This document shows, piece after piece, positions 19,267 to 28,649 of a stretch of 64,000 nt of DNA (position 1 is the first letter of the stretch; each line of letters starts with the position of its first letter). Below the pieces are notes generated by a model that was not told the DNA's origin, ran no database searches, and worked only from the letters and a program-made list of their open reading frames with translations. A program made the position numbers and the translations under genes. Source of the DNA: Allopusillimonas lactea (GTDB lineage Bacteria > Pseudomonadota > Gammaproteobacteria > Burkholderiales > Burkholderiaceae_B); the NCBI RefSeq assembly GCF_021653995.1, contig NZ_JAJJOZ010000004.1, positions 243,212 through 307,211 on the forward strand, read 5' to 3'.

Positions 19267-20922
19267 TCAGCCCTGCGCCTGGCGGCGCCGAGCCTGGTTT
19301 TCGATGGCTGCCCGGATGTAGCTGGAGAACAGCGGGTGGCCATCGCGTGGGGTGGAAGTGAACTCAGGGTGGAATTGCACGCCCATGAACCAGGGATGGT
19401 TGGGCAGCTCCATGATCTCAGGGAGATTTTCAGTAGGCGTGCGGGCGCTGATGACCATGCCGGCCTCTTCGAGCCGAGATACGTAGACGTTGTTGACTTC
19501 GTAGCGGTGGCGATGGCGTTCGTTGACCTCGGTGCCGTAGATTTCGGCTGCGCGCGTGCCGGGCTTGACCGGGCAACGCTGAGCCCCCTTGCGCATGGTG
19601 CCGCCCAGGTCGGAATGCTGGTCGCGGCGCTCGATACGGCCCTCGCGATCTTGCCATTCGGTGATCAGCGCCACAACGGGATGCGGCGCGGCGGGGTCGA
19701 ATTCGGTGCTGTTGGCACCGCCCAGCCCAGCGACATCGCGGGCAAACTCGACAACAGCGAGCTGCATGCCCAGACAGATACCCAGATAGGGGATGCCGTT
19801 TTCGCGTGCGTAGCGGATGGCCTTGATCTTGCCTTCGGTGCCGCGCTTGCCGAAGCCGCCTGGCACCAGGATGGCGTCGAGGTCTTTCAGGCTATCGACG
19901 CCTTCGGCCTCGAGTTGCTCGGAATCGAGGTATTCGATCTTGACGCGCGAACGGGTATGGATACCGGCGTGAACCAGCGCCTCGCTGAGCGATTTGTAGG
20001 ATTCGGTGAGATCGACGTATTTGCCCACCATGCCGATGCGCACCTCGTGCTCGGGATGATTGATGGCTTCGACCAGACGATCCCACATCGACAGGTCGGC
20101 TGGCGGCGGCGAGATGGCCAGCGCGTCACAGACGAGGTTGTCCAGCCCCTGGCGGTGCAGCATAGCCGGGATCTGATAGATGGAATCGGCGTCCCACACC
20201 GAGATGACAGCGTCGAGCGGTACATTCGAGAACAGGGATATCTTGGCGCGCTCGTCGTCGGGCACCGGCCTGTCGGCGCGGCACAGCAGCGCAGCGGGAT
20301 AGATGCCGATCTCGCGCAGTTTCTGGACCGAGTGCTGCGTGGGTTTGGTCTTGAGCTCACCGGCCGAGGCGATATAGGGGACCAGCGTCAGGTGCACGAA
20401 GGCGGCATTGTTGCGGCCCAAGCGCAGGCTCATCTGGCGTACCGCCTCGAGAAAAGGCAGCGACTCGATATCGCCGACCGTTCCGCCGATTTCAACGATC
20501 GCGACGTCGGCCTGGCCGTCCCAGGCCGCCTTGGCGCCACGCGCGATGAAATCCTGGATTTCGTTGGTGATGTGGGGGATGACCTGGACCGTTTTACCCA
20601 GATAATCGCCGCGGCGCTCTTTGCGCAGTACGGACTCGTAGATCTGACCGGTAGTGAAGTTGTTGAACTTGTGCATCTTCGTGGACACGAAGCGCTCATA
20701 ATGGCCCAGATCGAGGTCGGTTTCCGCGCCATCTTCAGTGACGAACACTTCGCCGTGCTGGAAGGGGCTCATCGTGCCCGGATCCACGTTGATGTAGGGA
20801 TCCAGCTTGAGCATGGTGACCCGCAGGCCCCGCGACTCGAGAATGGCTGCCAGGGAGGCGGCGGCGATGCCCTTACCCAAGGAGGATACGACACCCCCCG
20901 TGACAAATACGTATTTGGTCAT
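19267..20922 (-). CDS. pyrG: CTP synthase
   Basis: Makes CTP from UTP, ATP and glutamine. The 551-residue product starts MTKYVFVTGGVVSSLGKGIA, with the P-loop-like synthetase domain in the first 270 residues and a C-terminal class I glutamine amidotransferase domain whose nucleophile Cys is in PYLGICLGMQLAVVEFA; the partner His-Pro-Glu is in GVQFHPEFTS. Length is normal. The neighbouring gene on its downstream side is the efflux operon rather than the frequent partner kdsA. Confidence 0.98.
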   Translation of the reverse strand: MTKYVFVTGGVVSSLGKGIAAASLAAILESRGLRVTMLKLDPYINVDPGTMSPFQHGEVFVTEDGAETDLDLGHYERFVSTKMHKFNNFTTGQIYESVLRKERRGDYLGKTVQVIPHITNEIQDFIARGAKAAWDGQADVAIVEIGGTVGDIESLPFLEAVRQMSLRLGRNNAAFVHLTLVPYIASAGELKTKPTQHSVQKLREIGIYPAALLCRADRPVPDDERAKISLFSNVPLDAVISVWDADSIYQIPAMLHRQGLDNLVCDALAISPPPADLSMWDRLVEAINHPEHEVRIGMVGKYVDLTESYKSLSEALVHAGIHTRSRVKIEYLDSEQLEAEGVDSLKDLDAILVPGGFGKRGTEGKIKAIRYARENGIPYLGICLGMQLAVVEFARDVAGLGGANSTEFDPAAPHPVVALITEWQDREGRIERRDQHSDLGGTMRKGAQRCPVKPGTRAAEIYGTEVNERHRHRYEVNNVYVSRLEEAGMVISARTPTENLPEIMELPNHPWFMGVQFHPEFTSTPRDGHPLFSSYIRAAIENQARRRQAQG

Positions 20923-20984
20923 TGTGAAACGTGCCCGGGGCGGCCGGACAGTAGCGGGAAATTTGGATTATAGCTTGCGCGGCG

Positions 20985-22778
20985 TCAGATCGGCTCGGTG
21001 CGCACCCGCAACCAATTGAGCGCCGCACCTTGCACCAGCGGCGCAAGCCGTGCACGCACCTCTTGGTGATAACTGTTGAGCCAGGCACGCTCGCTATCGG
21101 ACAGCATTGCGCATTCGATGCAGCGCGTGTCGATGGGACATAGCGTAAGGGTTTCAAACTGGAGGAACTCGCCGAATTCGGTGTGCAGCGCCGGCACCGC
21201 CAGCACCAGGTTCTCGATGCGTATGCCCCACTTCCCGGGCCGATACAGGCCCGGCTCGTTGGAGGTGATCATGCCCAGGTCCATCACCGTGTCCGGTGTC
21301 TGGCGTGCGCGATAGGAAATAGACTGCGGGCCCTCATGGACATTGAGGAAATAACCCACACCGTGGCCAGTGCCGTGGCCGAATTCGGCACCCGAGCGCC
21401 AGATGGGTGCCCGCGCGAGCGTGTCGAGCAGCGAGGCCTGTATGCGGCGCGGGAACACCGCCTGCGACAGCGCGATCATGCCTTGCAGCACAAGGGTGAA
21501 ATCGCGCCGTTGGTCGGCGCTAGGCTGCCCCACGGGCACAACCCGGGTGATGTCTGTGGTGCCACCCGGATACTGCCCGCCTGAATCGATGAGCAGCAAG
21601 CCGTCGCCTTCGATGACCGCGTGAGCCTCGGGTGTGGCATGGTAGTGGGGCATGGCGCCATTGGCATTGAAGGCTGCAATAGTGCCGAAACTGGTGGTGA
21701 CAAAGCCTGGCTGGCGCGCGCGGGCGGCGCAGATCTTTTCGTCTATGGTGAGTTCACTAATGCGTTCGACACCCTGTGCTGCCTCGAACCAGGAAAAAAA
21801 CTCGCACAGCGCGGCGCCGTCCTGCTCCATGGCCCGACGCACATTGGCGATTTCGGCCGCGTTCTTGCGCGCCTTCAGACGCTGCGAGGGGTTGAGCGCT
21901 TCTGCCTTGCCGACATAGGCCGCCGCGGCCAGCGTTCCGGCTGTGATGCGGGCTGGATCCACCAACAGGGTGTCACCCTCAGGCAGGCAGGCCAACGCGC
22001 CGGCCGCTGCCTCGTAGGGCTGGAGGGAAATGCCGTCGGCGGCCAGCGCCTCTGCCAGGGCCGGGCTGACCTTGCCGGGCGCCACGAACAGCGTGGCGCG
22101 TTCGCTGGCGATAAGCGCAAAGGCCAGGAAAACTGGATTGTGAGGTACGTCGCTGCCGCGCAGGTTGAACAGCCAGGCAATGTCGTCCAGGGATGACAGC
22201 CAATGCCATTGCGCGCCATGTTCGACAATGGCTGCGCGCACCGCCGCGAGATTCTCGGCGCGGGTGCGGCATGCGTAGGGCGGCAGGTGTTCGTAGACGG
22301 GAGCGGCGGGAAGCGGTGGACGATCATGCCAGATATCGGCCAGGAGGTCTTGATCTACAACCAGCCGGACGCCAGAGGGCGCCAGCGCCTCTTGCCACTG
22401 CCGATACGCCTGCGCCGACATGGCTTGGCCATCAACGCCGACTTTGGCGCCATGCGGCAAATTGGCGGCCAGCCACTGCGCCGGCTCCGGGACATCCGCT
22501 TCGCCGGCGCGCATGGTTGCGATACCCGTACCCGCCAATTCGCCCTCGGCCTGCTCCCAATAGCGGCTGTCGGTCCAAAGCCCAGCGTAGGCTTCGGTGA
22601 CGACGAGCGTGCCGGCTGAACCGGTGAACCCGCTCAGCCACTCCCTGCCCTGCCAGTGTGCCGGCAGGTACTCGGAGAGGTGGGGATCGGCAGTGAGTAC
22701 GGCGTACGCATCAATGCCGCGCGCCGTCAGGGCTGCGCGCAGCGCGCGCAGGCGTTCCACAATGGGTAGAGACTGCAT
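20985..22778 (-). CDS. M24 family Xaa-Pro aminopeptidase
   Basis: Cytosolic metallopeptidase expected to remove N-terminal residues before proline. The 597-residue product starts MQSLPIVERLRALRAALTA and has the three-part layout of eukaryote-like aminopeptidase P: two creatinase-like N-terminal domains (about 1-300) and a pita-bread catalytic domain. Metal-ligand regions are visible as LLIDSGGQYPGGTTDITRVV, the EFGHGTGHGVGYFLNVHEGP stretch, and MITSNEPGLY. The start is 27 codons inside the open frame. Confidence 0.88.
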   Translation of the reverse strand: MQSLPIVERLRALRAALTARGIDAYAVLTADPHLSEYLPAHWQGREWLSGFTGSAGTLVVTEAYAGLWTDSRYWEQAEGELAGTGIATMRAGEADVPEPAQWLAANLPHGAKVGVDGQAMSAQAYRQWQEALAPSGVRLVVDQDLLADIWHDRPPLPAAPVYEHLPPYACRTRAENLAAVRAAIVEHGAQWHWLSSLDDIAWLFNLRGSDVPHNPVFLAFALIASERATLFVAPGKVSPALAEALAADGISLQPYEAAAGALACLPEGDTLLVDPARITAGTLAAAAYVGKAEALNPSQRLKARKNAAEIANVRRAMEQDGAALCEFFSWFEAAQGVERISELTIDEKICAARARQPGFVTTSFGTIAAFNANGAMPHYHATPEAHAVIEGDGLLLIDSGGQYPGGTTDITRVVPVGQPSADQRRDFTLVLQGMIALSQAVFPRRIQASLLDTLARAPIWRSGAEFGHGTGHGVGYFLNVHEGPQSISYRARQTPDTVMDLGMITSNEPGLYRPGKWGIRIENLVLAVPALHTEFGEFLQFETLTLCPIDTRCIECAMLSDSERAWLNSYHQEVRARLAPLVQGAALNWLRVRTEPI

Positions 22779-22794
22779 GCGCGCTCCCGGATGA

Positions 22795-23448
22795 TCAACT
22801 GACCGCGGACACGTCGAGCCTGGCCGGTGTCTTGGACTTGATTTCGTCCACCGTGACACCAGGCGCCAACTCGATCAGCCTCAGGCCATCTTCGGCGACT
22901 TCCATCACACCCAAGTCGGTGATGATCAAATCGACCACGCCCACGCCGGTTAGCGGCAGCGTGCATTCCGGCAAGAGCTTGAAGTCTTCCGTGCCGTCTT
23001 TCTTGCGGGCGACATGTTCCATCAACACCACTACCCGGCCGACGCCGGCGACCAGATCCATGGCGCCGCCCATGCCTTTGATCATCTTGCCCGGAATCAT
23101 CCAGTTGGCCAGATCGCCTTTTTCAGACACCTGCATGGCGCCCAGTATGGCCAGGTTGATCTTGCCGCCGCGGATCATGGCGAAGGAATCCGCCGAGGCA
23201 AAGATGGACGAACCCGGCAGCGTGGTCACGGTCTGTTTGCCCGCGTTGATCAAGTCGGCGTCCACTTCATCTTCTGTCGGGAAGGGGCCGATGCCCAACA
23301 GACCGTTTTCGGATTGCAGCCAGACTTCGACACCCTGAGGCACGTGGTTAGCCACCAGCGTAGGCAGGCCGATGCCCAGGTTCACATAGAAACCATCCTG
23401 CAGTTCGCGCGCGGCGCGCGCAGCCATTTGTTCACGATCCCAGGCCAT
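22795..23448 (-). CDS. scoB: 3-oxoacid CoA-transferase subunit B
   Basis: Beta subunit of a succinyl-CoA:3-ketoacid CoA-transferase, which activates acetoacetate in ketone-body use. The 217-residue product starts MAWDREQMAARAAREL. The catalytic glutamate lies in the SENGLLGIGPFP motif. The ATG at 23448 is chosen over an in-frame TTG two codons upstream because an AGGAG ribosome site, within the end of scoA, is well spaced from it. Confidence 0.93.
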   Translation of the reverse strand: MAWDREQMAARAARELQDGFYVNLGIGLPTLVANHVPQGVEVWLQSENGLLGIGPFPTEDEVDADLINAGKQTVTTLPGSSIFASADSFAMIRGGKINLAILGAMQVSEKGDLANWMIPGKMIKGMGGAMDLVAGVGRVVVLMEHVARKKDGTEDFKLLPECTLPLTGVGVVDLIITDLGVMEVAEDGLRLIELAPGVTVDEIKSKTPARLDVSAVS

Positions 23449-23450
23449 GT

Positions 23451-24158
23451 TCAAGCTCCTTGACCGTTGCGCACGGTACGTTTTTCGATGCGTTTCTCGG
23501 GGTGTGCATTGAGCACGATGCGGTGTACGTAAATGCCTGGCAGGTGGATCTGGTCGGGATCGAGCGCGCCGGTATCGACGATTTCTTCGACTTCGACAAC
23601 AGTGATCTTGCCAGCCATCGCCACATTGGGGTTGAAGTTGCGCGCCGTCTTGCGGAACACCAGGTTGCCGCTGCGGTCGGCCTTCCAGGCCTTGACCAGT
23701 GACACATCGGCAACGATGGAGCGCTCCATGACGTACTGGTGGCCGTCGAATTCGCGCACCTCTTTGCCCTCTGCCACCAGCGTACCCACGCCGGTACGCG
23801 TAAAGAATGCGGGGATGCCCGCGCCGCCGGCGCGCAGTTTTTCAGCCAGCGTGCCCTGGGGCGTGAACTCGAGTTCGAGTTCGCCGGCCAGGTACTGGCG
23901 TTCGAACTCTTTGTTTTCGCCGACATATGAGGCGATCATTTTCTTGACTTGGCGGGTTTCCAGCAACTGGCCAAGGCCAAAGCCATCGACACCGGCGTTA
24001 TTGCTGACGCAGGTGAGGTTCTGGACGTTGGAATCGCGCAGCGCGGCAATAAGCGCCTCGGGGATGCCGCACAGGCCGAAACCGCCGACGGCAATGGTTT
24101 GCCCATCGGCGACGATGCCTTTGAGCGCCTCTGGGGCGCTTGGATAGACTTTATTCAT
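23451..24158 (-). CDS. scoA: 3-oxoacid CoA-transferase subunit A
   Basis: Alpha subunit of the same CoA-transferase, 235 residues. The N-terminal CoA-binding glycine motif GGFGLCGIPEALI and the conserved NNAGVDGFGLG stretch are visible. An AAAGGAG ribosome site precedes the ATG. It is translated just before scoB. The 153 bases upstream, to the thioesterase gene, show no further gene. Confidence 0.93.
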   Translation of the reverse strand: MNKVYPSAPEALKGIVADGQTIAVGGFGLCGIPEALIAALRDSNVQNLTCVSNNAGVDGFGLGQLLETRQVKKMIASYVGENKEFERQYLAGELELEFTPQGTLAEKLRAGGAGIPAFFTRTGVGTLVAEGKEVREFDGHQYVMERSIVADVSLVKAWKADRSGNLVFRKTARNFNPNVAMAGKITVVEVEEIVDTGALDPDQIHLPGIYVHRIVLNAHPEKRIEKRTVRNGQGA

Positions 24159-24311
24159 TACTCCTTTCCTTTGTTATGACGATGTGCTTTGGGTTATATG
24201 ATGCCGCGCATGCGCGAGGACCGTGCCGATACCGCATATGCGATGAATGATAATGCCGGACAGCGCGCCATGGCCATGGGCCCACATTTATACCGGGCCG
24301 GCGCCTTCGTA

Positions 24312-24740
24312 CTACAGCGAGGCCAGCAGTGCGCGTTCGGCGTCGGACCACGGCTGCGGCCGCTGTGTGGCGCCGTCTACACCCACGATGGTGTACCGCC
24401 CTATCGCGCAGGCCACCCCCGGCTGGTCTTCACGTTCGATTACAGCCTCGAACAACAGGCTGCTGCCGCCGATGCGCAGCAAGGCCTGCTGCACGACCAC
24501 CGTGACGGGATAATGCAGCGGCCGCATGAAGTCACATTCTGTATGGGCGAGCACAAACGCCTTATAAATGCCGGTTTGAGCCCGCACTTCATCCATAAAA
24601 CGCACCCGGGCCTCTTCGAAGAAGCGGAAGTACACCGTATTGTTGACGTGCCTGAGCGCATCGAGATCGCCCCAGCGCACCGGCATCGCGAACTTGCGAA
24701 CTGCCAGGGGCGCAGGGCTTGCTGCTTCACCTGCCTGCAT
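24312..24740 (-). CDS. Hotdog-fold acyl-CoA thioesterase (4HBT type)
   Basis: The 142-residue product starts MQAGEAASPAPLAVRKF. The motif RWGDLDALRHVNN, with the catalytic-type Asp, is the signature of the 4-hydroxybenzoyl-CoA thioesterase/YbgC group. Substrate cannot be told from sequence. The open frame continues 60 codons upstream into the divergent promoter region shared with the ETF-ubiquinone oxidoreductase gene, which is unlikely to be coding. Confidence 0.82.
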   Translation of the reverse strand: MQAGEAASPAPLAVRKFAMPVRWGDLDALRHVNNTVYFRFFEEARVRFMDEVRAQTGIYKAFVLAHTECDFMRPLHYPVTVVVQQALLRIGGSSLLFEAVIEREDQPGVACAIGRYTIVGVDGATQRPQPWSDAERALLASL

Positions 24741-24999
24741 GGTTTGACCGACCTTTGTTGATTGATTGTCATGCGACCCGCCGTGTGCCATCGCACTGCG
24801 AGCGCGGCGGCTACAGCAGACCGGGCTCGTCACCGACGCTGTGTTTAAAGTATAACGGCCGATGCTGCACTGCGCCATTCCCGTTGATTCTTGCGGATCG
24901 ATATCGCGCAGCCCCGGCACCGCGAGCGGTCATGACCAAAGCAGTCTGCAATACAATGGCGCAAGTATTGAGTATTACAAATAGGGAGATCCTTTCAAA

Positions 25000-26646
25000 A
25001 TGTCTGAACGCGAATCGATGGAGTATGACGTAGTCGTGGTCGGCGGCGGGCCCGCTGGCCTGGCCGCCGCCATTCGGCTCAAGCAGCTGGCTGCCCAGCG
25101 CGACACTGAAATCAGCGTCTGTGTGCTCGAAAAAGGGGCCGAGATCGGCGCGCATATTCTTTCCGGCGCTGTGATGGACCCACGCGCCCTGACTGAACTG
25201 ATCCCCGATTGGAAAGAAAAAGGCGCCCCCCTCGATACCGAAGTAACAGAAGACAAATTCTTGTTTCTCACCGAGAAAGGTGCACGCAGCACGCCAGGCT
25301 GGCTACTGCCCGACTGCTTCAAGAACCACGGCAGCTACATCGTTCGCCTGGGGCATGTAGTGCGATGGATGGGCGAACAGGCCGAGGCGCTGGGTGTGGA
25401 TATTTTCCCCGGCTTCGCTGCCGTTGAAGTGCTTTACAACGAACAGGGCGCCGTCAAGGGCGTGGCCACCGGCGACATGGGCGTCGCGCGCGACGGTACG
25501 CATACCGCGCATTATCAGCCCGGCATGGAGCTGCACGCCCGCTACACGCTGTTTGCCGAAGGCTCGCGCGGCCAACTGGGCCGCCAGCTCATCGCCAACT
25601 ACAAACTCGACACCGACTGCAATCCGCAAAGCTACGGCATCGGCATCAAAGAAATGTGGGAAGTCGACCCCTCGCAGTCGCGGCCCGGCCTGGTCATGCA
25701 CACCGCCGGCTGGCCGCTGGATTCCGACACCTACGGCGGCTCCTTCCTTTATCACCTGAACGACAACATCGTTGTGGTGGGCCTGGTGGTGGGGCTGGAT
25801 TACGCCAACCCCTGGCTCTCTCCTTTCGAAGAATTCCAGCGCTACAAAACGCATCCCGCTATCCGGCCCACGTTTGAGGGCGGCAAGCGCATCGCCTATG
25901 GTGCGCGGTCGTTGACGGCCGGCGGCCTGATGGCGCTTCCCAAATTTGTTTTCCCGGGTGGCGCCATGATAGGCTGCGAAGCGGGCTTCCTGAACGCTTC
26001 GCGGATCAAGGGCAGCCATGCCGCCATCAAGACCGGCGCCCTGGCCGCCGAGGCCGCCTTCGAAGCCCTGGCTGCCGGCCGCAGCTACGACGAGTTGGCC
26101 GCCTACCCCGAAGCCTTCAAGGCCTCGTGGCTCCACGAAGAGCTGAACAAGGCGCGCAACTTCAAGCAATGGTTCAAGAAAGGCCGCACCATCGCCACCT
26201 TGATGACCGGCATCGAGCAAAAGCTGCTCAAGGGCAAAATGCCCTGGACGCTTCGCCACAACAAGCCCGATCACGCCTGTCTGCAGCCAGCCGCCGAGTG
26301 CGCGCGCATCGAGTACCCCAAACCCGACGGCAAGCTCACCTTTGACCGCCTGAGCTCGGTGTTCATCTCTAACACCAACCACGACGAAAACGAACCCGTG
26401 CACCTCACACTGAAGGATGACACGGTGCCGGTGAACATCAACCTGGCCAAGTATGCCGGCCCCGAAGCACGCTACTGCCCTGCCGGCGTGTACGAATTCG
26501 TCAAGACGGACGACGGCGCCGACCGCCTGCAGATCAACGCACAGAATTGCGTGCACTGCAAGACCTGCGACATCAAGGATCCGACACAGAACATCGTGTG
26601 GGTGGCACCGCAGGGCGGCGAAGGGCCGGTCTACAACGGACTGTAA
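25000..26646 (+). CDS. Electron transfer flavoprotein-ubiquinone oxidoreductase
   Basis: Passes electrons from ETF, the acceptor of acyl-CoA dehydrogenases, to ubiquinone at the inner membrane. The 548-residue product has an FAD-binding motif VVVGGGPAGLAAA near its N terminus and four C-terminal cysteines for a [4Fe-4S] cluster at residues 493, 517, 520 and 523 (NCVHCKTCDIKDP). An AGGGAG ribosome site precedes the ATG. It links to the acyl-CoA dehydrogenase encoded at 57184-58380 by function, not by operon. Confidence 0.96.
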   Translation: MSERESMEYDVVVVGGGPAGLAAAIRLKQLAAQRDTEISVCVLEKGAEIGAHILSGAVMDPRALTELIPDWKEKGAPLDTEVTEDKFLFLTEKGARSTPGWLLPDCFKNHGSYIVRLGHVVRWMGEQAEALGVDIFPGFAAVEVLYNEQGAVKGVATGDMGVARDGTHTAHYQPGMELHARYTLFAEGSRGQLGRQLIANYKLDTDCNPQSYGIGIKEMWEVDPSQSRPGLVMHTAGWPLDSDTYGGSFLYHLNDNIVVVGLVVGLDYANPWLSPFEEFQRYKTHPAIRPTFEGGKRIAYGARSLTAGGLMALPKFVFPGGAMIGCEAGFLNASRIKGSHAAIKTGALAAEAAFEALAAGRSYDELAAYPEAFKASWLHEELNKARNFKQWFKKGRTIATLMTGIEQKLLKGKMPWTLRHNKPDHACLQPAAECARIEYPKPDGKLTFDRLSSVFISNTNHDENEPVHLTLKDDTVPVNINLAKYAGPEARYCPAGVYEFVKTDDGADRLQINAQNCVHCKTCDIKDPTQNIVWVAPQGGEGPVYNGL

Positions 26647-26678
26647 ACAAGCCGGGAAGGCGTTGTTCACACAACGCA

Positions 26679-26698
26679 GCGCCGCCGCCAGGCGGCGC
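26679..26698. repeat. GC-rich hairpin between convergent genes
   Basis: A perfect 8-bp stem GCGCCGCC/GGCGGCGC with a four-base loop lies 33 bases after the ETF-QO stop, in the gap shared with the convergent SDR gene. It lacks a T tract, so it may be a Rho-dependent end or simply a hairpin. The rest of the 163-base gap is GC-rich without a gene. Confidence 0.35.
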
Positions 26699-26809
26699 CC
26701 GGGCCTGCCGGGGTGGCCGGTACGCACTTGCCGGCAGGCACGGCTGCTGTTTGCAGCCTGCGCAGGCCTGCACATGCCGCGGGCCACCTGCCCGGGTGCC
26801 CTGCGCGGG

Positions 26810-27577
26810 TCAGCGCATCAACAGCCCGCCATCCACATAAATCACTTGCCCCGTCATGAACTGGCTGTAAGCTGACGCCAGAAACAAGATGGGGCCGGTG
26901 ATGTCCTCTGGTGTGGCTACGCGCCGCAGCGGCGTCTGGGCGATGATCTGCTGCCGTATGCTGGCGCGGGTGTCGCGGCTGGCATCGGTGGGCCAGACAA
27001 GGCCCGGCGCTACACAATTGACGCGGATACCATATTGCCCCAGGTCGGCCGCCATTTGTCGGCTCAGGCCCTGCAGGGCCGCCTTGCCTGTGGCGTAGTC
27101 AGGATATGGCACCACCGCCTGCTCGGTCAGGTCGGTACTGATGTTGATGATACTGCCGCCGGCCTGCCGCTGCATGTGCGGCACCACGGCCTGGCTCGTC
27201 TGCCACGCGCTCTTCACCGCCCCCTCGAACTGCCGCTGGCAGGCTTCCCACCCCAATTGCGTAAAACGGAGACGGGTGTCGGGATCAAAGCGATACGGCG
27301 CGAATGCATTGTTGACCAGAACGTCGATGCGCCCTGTTTCCAGGACGATCTCGCTCACCATATCCTGGACCGCCACAGCGTCCGTGACGTCGGCCTGCAT
27401 GGCCCAGGCCTGCCCACCCGCTTGCTTGCAGTCGGCGACCACTTGTTCGGCCGCCTGGGTATTTTGCAGATAGTTGACGATCACCACCGCCCCCTCGCGG
27501 GCAAAGGCACGCGCCGTAGCCGCGCCCAGGCCCCGGCCGGCACCCGTGATCAATACGACTTTATCGTTCAGTTTCAT
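26810..27577 (-). CDS. SDR family oxidoreductase, last gene of the TPP-riboswitch operon
   Basis: NAD(P)-dependent short-chain dehydrogenase, 255 residues from MKLNDKVVLITGAGRGLGAA. The cofactor motif TGAGRGLG (residues 10-17), the NNA motif, the catalytic Ser in INISTDL and the YxxxK pair in PDYATGKAA are intact. AGGAAAC precedes the ATG. It lies 73 bases after the substrate-binding protein gene, with a small hairpin (27636-27650) in between, so cotranscription is likely but not certain. It resembles 3-oxoacyl-ACP reductases; I infer an aldehyde-to-alcohol step in the same pathway. Confidence 0.8.
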   Translation of the reverse strand: MKLNDKVVLITGAGRGLGAATARAFAREGAVVIVNYLQNTQAAEQVVADCKQAGGQAWAMQADVTDAVAVQDMVSEIVLETGRIDVLVNNAFAPYRFDPDTRLRFTQLGWEACQRQFEGAVKSAWQTSQAVVPHMQRQAGGSIINISTDLTEQAVVPYPDYATGKAALQGLSRQMAADLGQYGIRVNCVAPGLVWPTDASRDTRASIRQQIIAQTPLRRVATPEDITGPILFLASAYSQFMTGQVIYVDGGLLMR

Positions 27578-27650
27578 TGAAGTTTCCTGACTGGCCGCCG
27601 CAGCCAATGCGTGCCACATGCATTGCAACTAACCTGTGGTGCGCCACCAC

Positions 27651-28649
27651 TCATGGCAGCATATCCGTCGCCACCGCATCGCGCAGGTCGAGTTTATGGC
27701 CGATCAGCCCCAGCTCGTAATAAGCGTCCGCCGCGGCCTGCAAAGACACCAGATCCAGCGCCCCCAGCCCATGCTGATCGGTATATGCCGAAAGGCTGGA
27801 CGCATTGCGCGCCTCGATGATCTGCCGATTCAGCACTGGGTCGCGGCCATCGATGGCGTATTTGACCGCGAGACGGGCCGCGTCGTCGGGGTGGCCCATC
27901 ATCCACTGCGTGCTGGCGCGATAAGCGCGCAGAAATCGCTGCAGCAAGGGTTTGCGCCGCTGATAGTCTTCTTCGCGCACCACGAACAGATCGCTGGAGT
28001 AATTCAGGTAATCCGCCACCTTTATCACACCAGGGTTTTTAAGGCCGCGGTATTTTGCCAGCAACAGACCTGTATCCGTGGCCGCGGTGGCGTCTACCTG
28101 CCCCTGCATCAACGGAGCAAAGTTCAGCAGACCGGTGACGATGATGGTGACATCACCTTCGTTCAGCCCCGCCTTGTGCAGCAGGATCTGCAGATTCTGG
28201 CGCGTACCGCTGGACAGGCTGTACACCCCGATGCGCTTGCCTTTGAGATCGGCCGCGCTCTGTATGGGGCTGCCCTCCAGCGTTACAACATTGAAGACGT
28301 TCTGGGGATAGATGTCATAAATGGCGCGCAGCTTCGCCCCTTTGTCCAGGGCCGCAAAGAAGGAGCCCGGATCAGTGAAGGCGACATCCGCCTGCCCGCT
28401 CAACAGATTGCGCAGGGCGTCGCCCCCGCCCGCGCCCGGCAGATAATTCAGCGTCAGCCCTTCGTGCCTGAAATGGCCAAGCTCAGGTTCGGCGAGAATC
28501 TGAGTGATCTCGCTGATCGGTTTGCTCCAACCAGCCAAGGTGATGGGCTGCGGCGCCGCCTGGGCGAAGGTCGGCACAGCGTATGCACCCAACCCACCCG
28601 CCGCGCACAAAGCGGCAATTGCGTGCAGAATTCGGCGTCTAGTATTCAT
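27651..28649 (-). CDS. thiY: ABC transporter substrate-binding protein, NMT1/THI5 (ThiY) type
   Basis: Periplasmic binding protein of an importer, 332 residues. A signal peptide is clear (MNTRRRILHAIAALCAAGG, cleavage near PTFAQA). The body is the NMT1/SsuA-like fold: a PGAGGGDALRNLLSGQADVAF stretch and DLKGKRIGVYSLSSG are typical. By fold alone sulfonate or nitrate would be possible; control by a TPP riboswitch points to a thiamin pyrimidine or related thiamin fragment as ligand. The start overlaps the permease end by 11 bases. Confidence 0.75.
   Translation of the reverse strand: MNTRRRILHAIAALCAAGGLGAYAVPTFAQAAPQPITLAGWSKPISEITQILAEPELGHFRHEGLTLNYLPGAGGGDALRNLLSGQADVAFTDPGSFFAALDKGAKLRAIYDIYPQNVFNVVTLEGSPIQSAADLKGKRIGVYSLSSGTRQNLQILLHKAGLNEGDVTIIVTGLLNFAPLMQGQVDATAATDTGLLLAKYRGLKNPGVIKVADYLNYSSDLFVVREEDYQRRKPLLQRFLRAYRASTQWMMGHPDDAARLAVKYAIDGRDPVLNRQIIEARNASSLSAYTDQHGLGALDLVSLQAAADAYYELGLIGHKLDLRDAVATDMLP

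Noticed and set aside
24741..24920. N-terminal extension of the hotdog thioesterase
   Set aside because: The 60 extra residues have no similarity to the fold and overlap the divergent promoter region of the ETF-QO gene.
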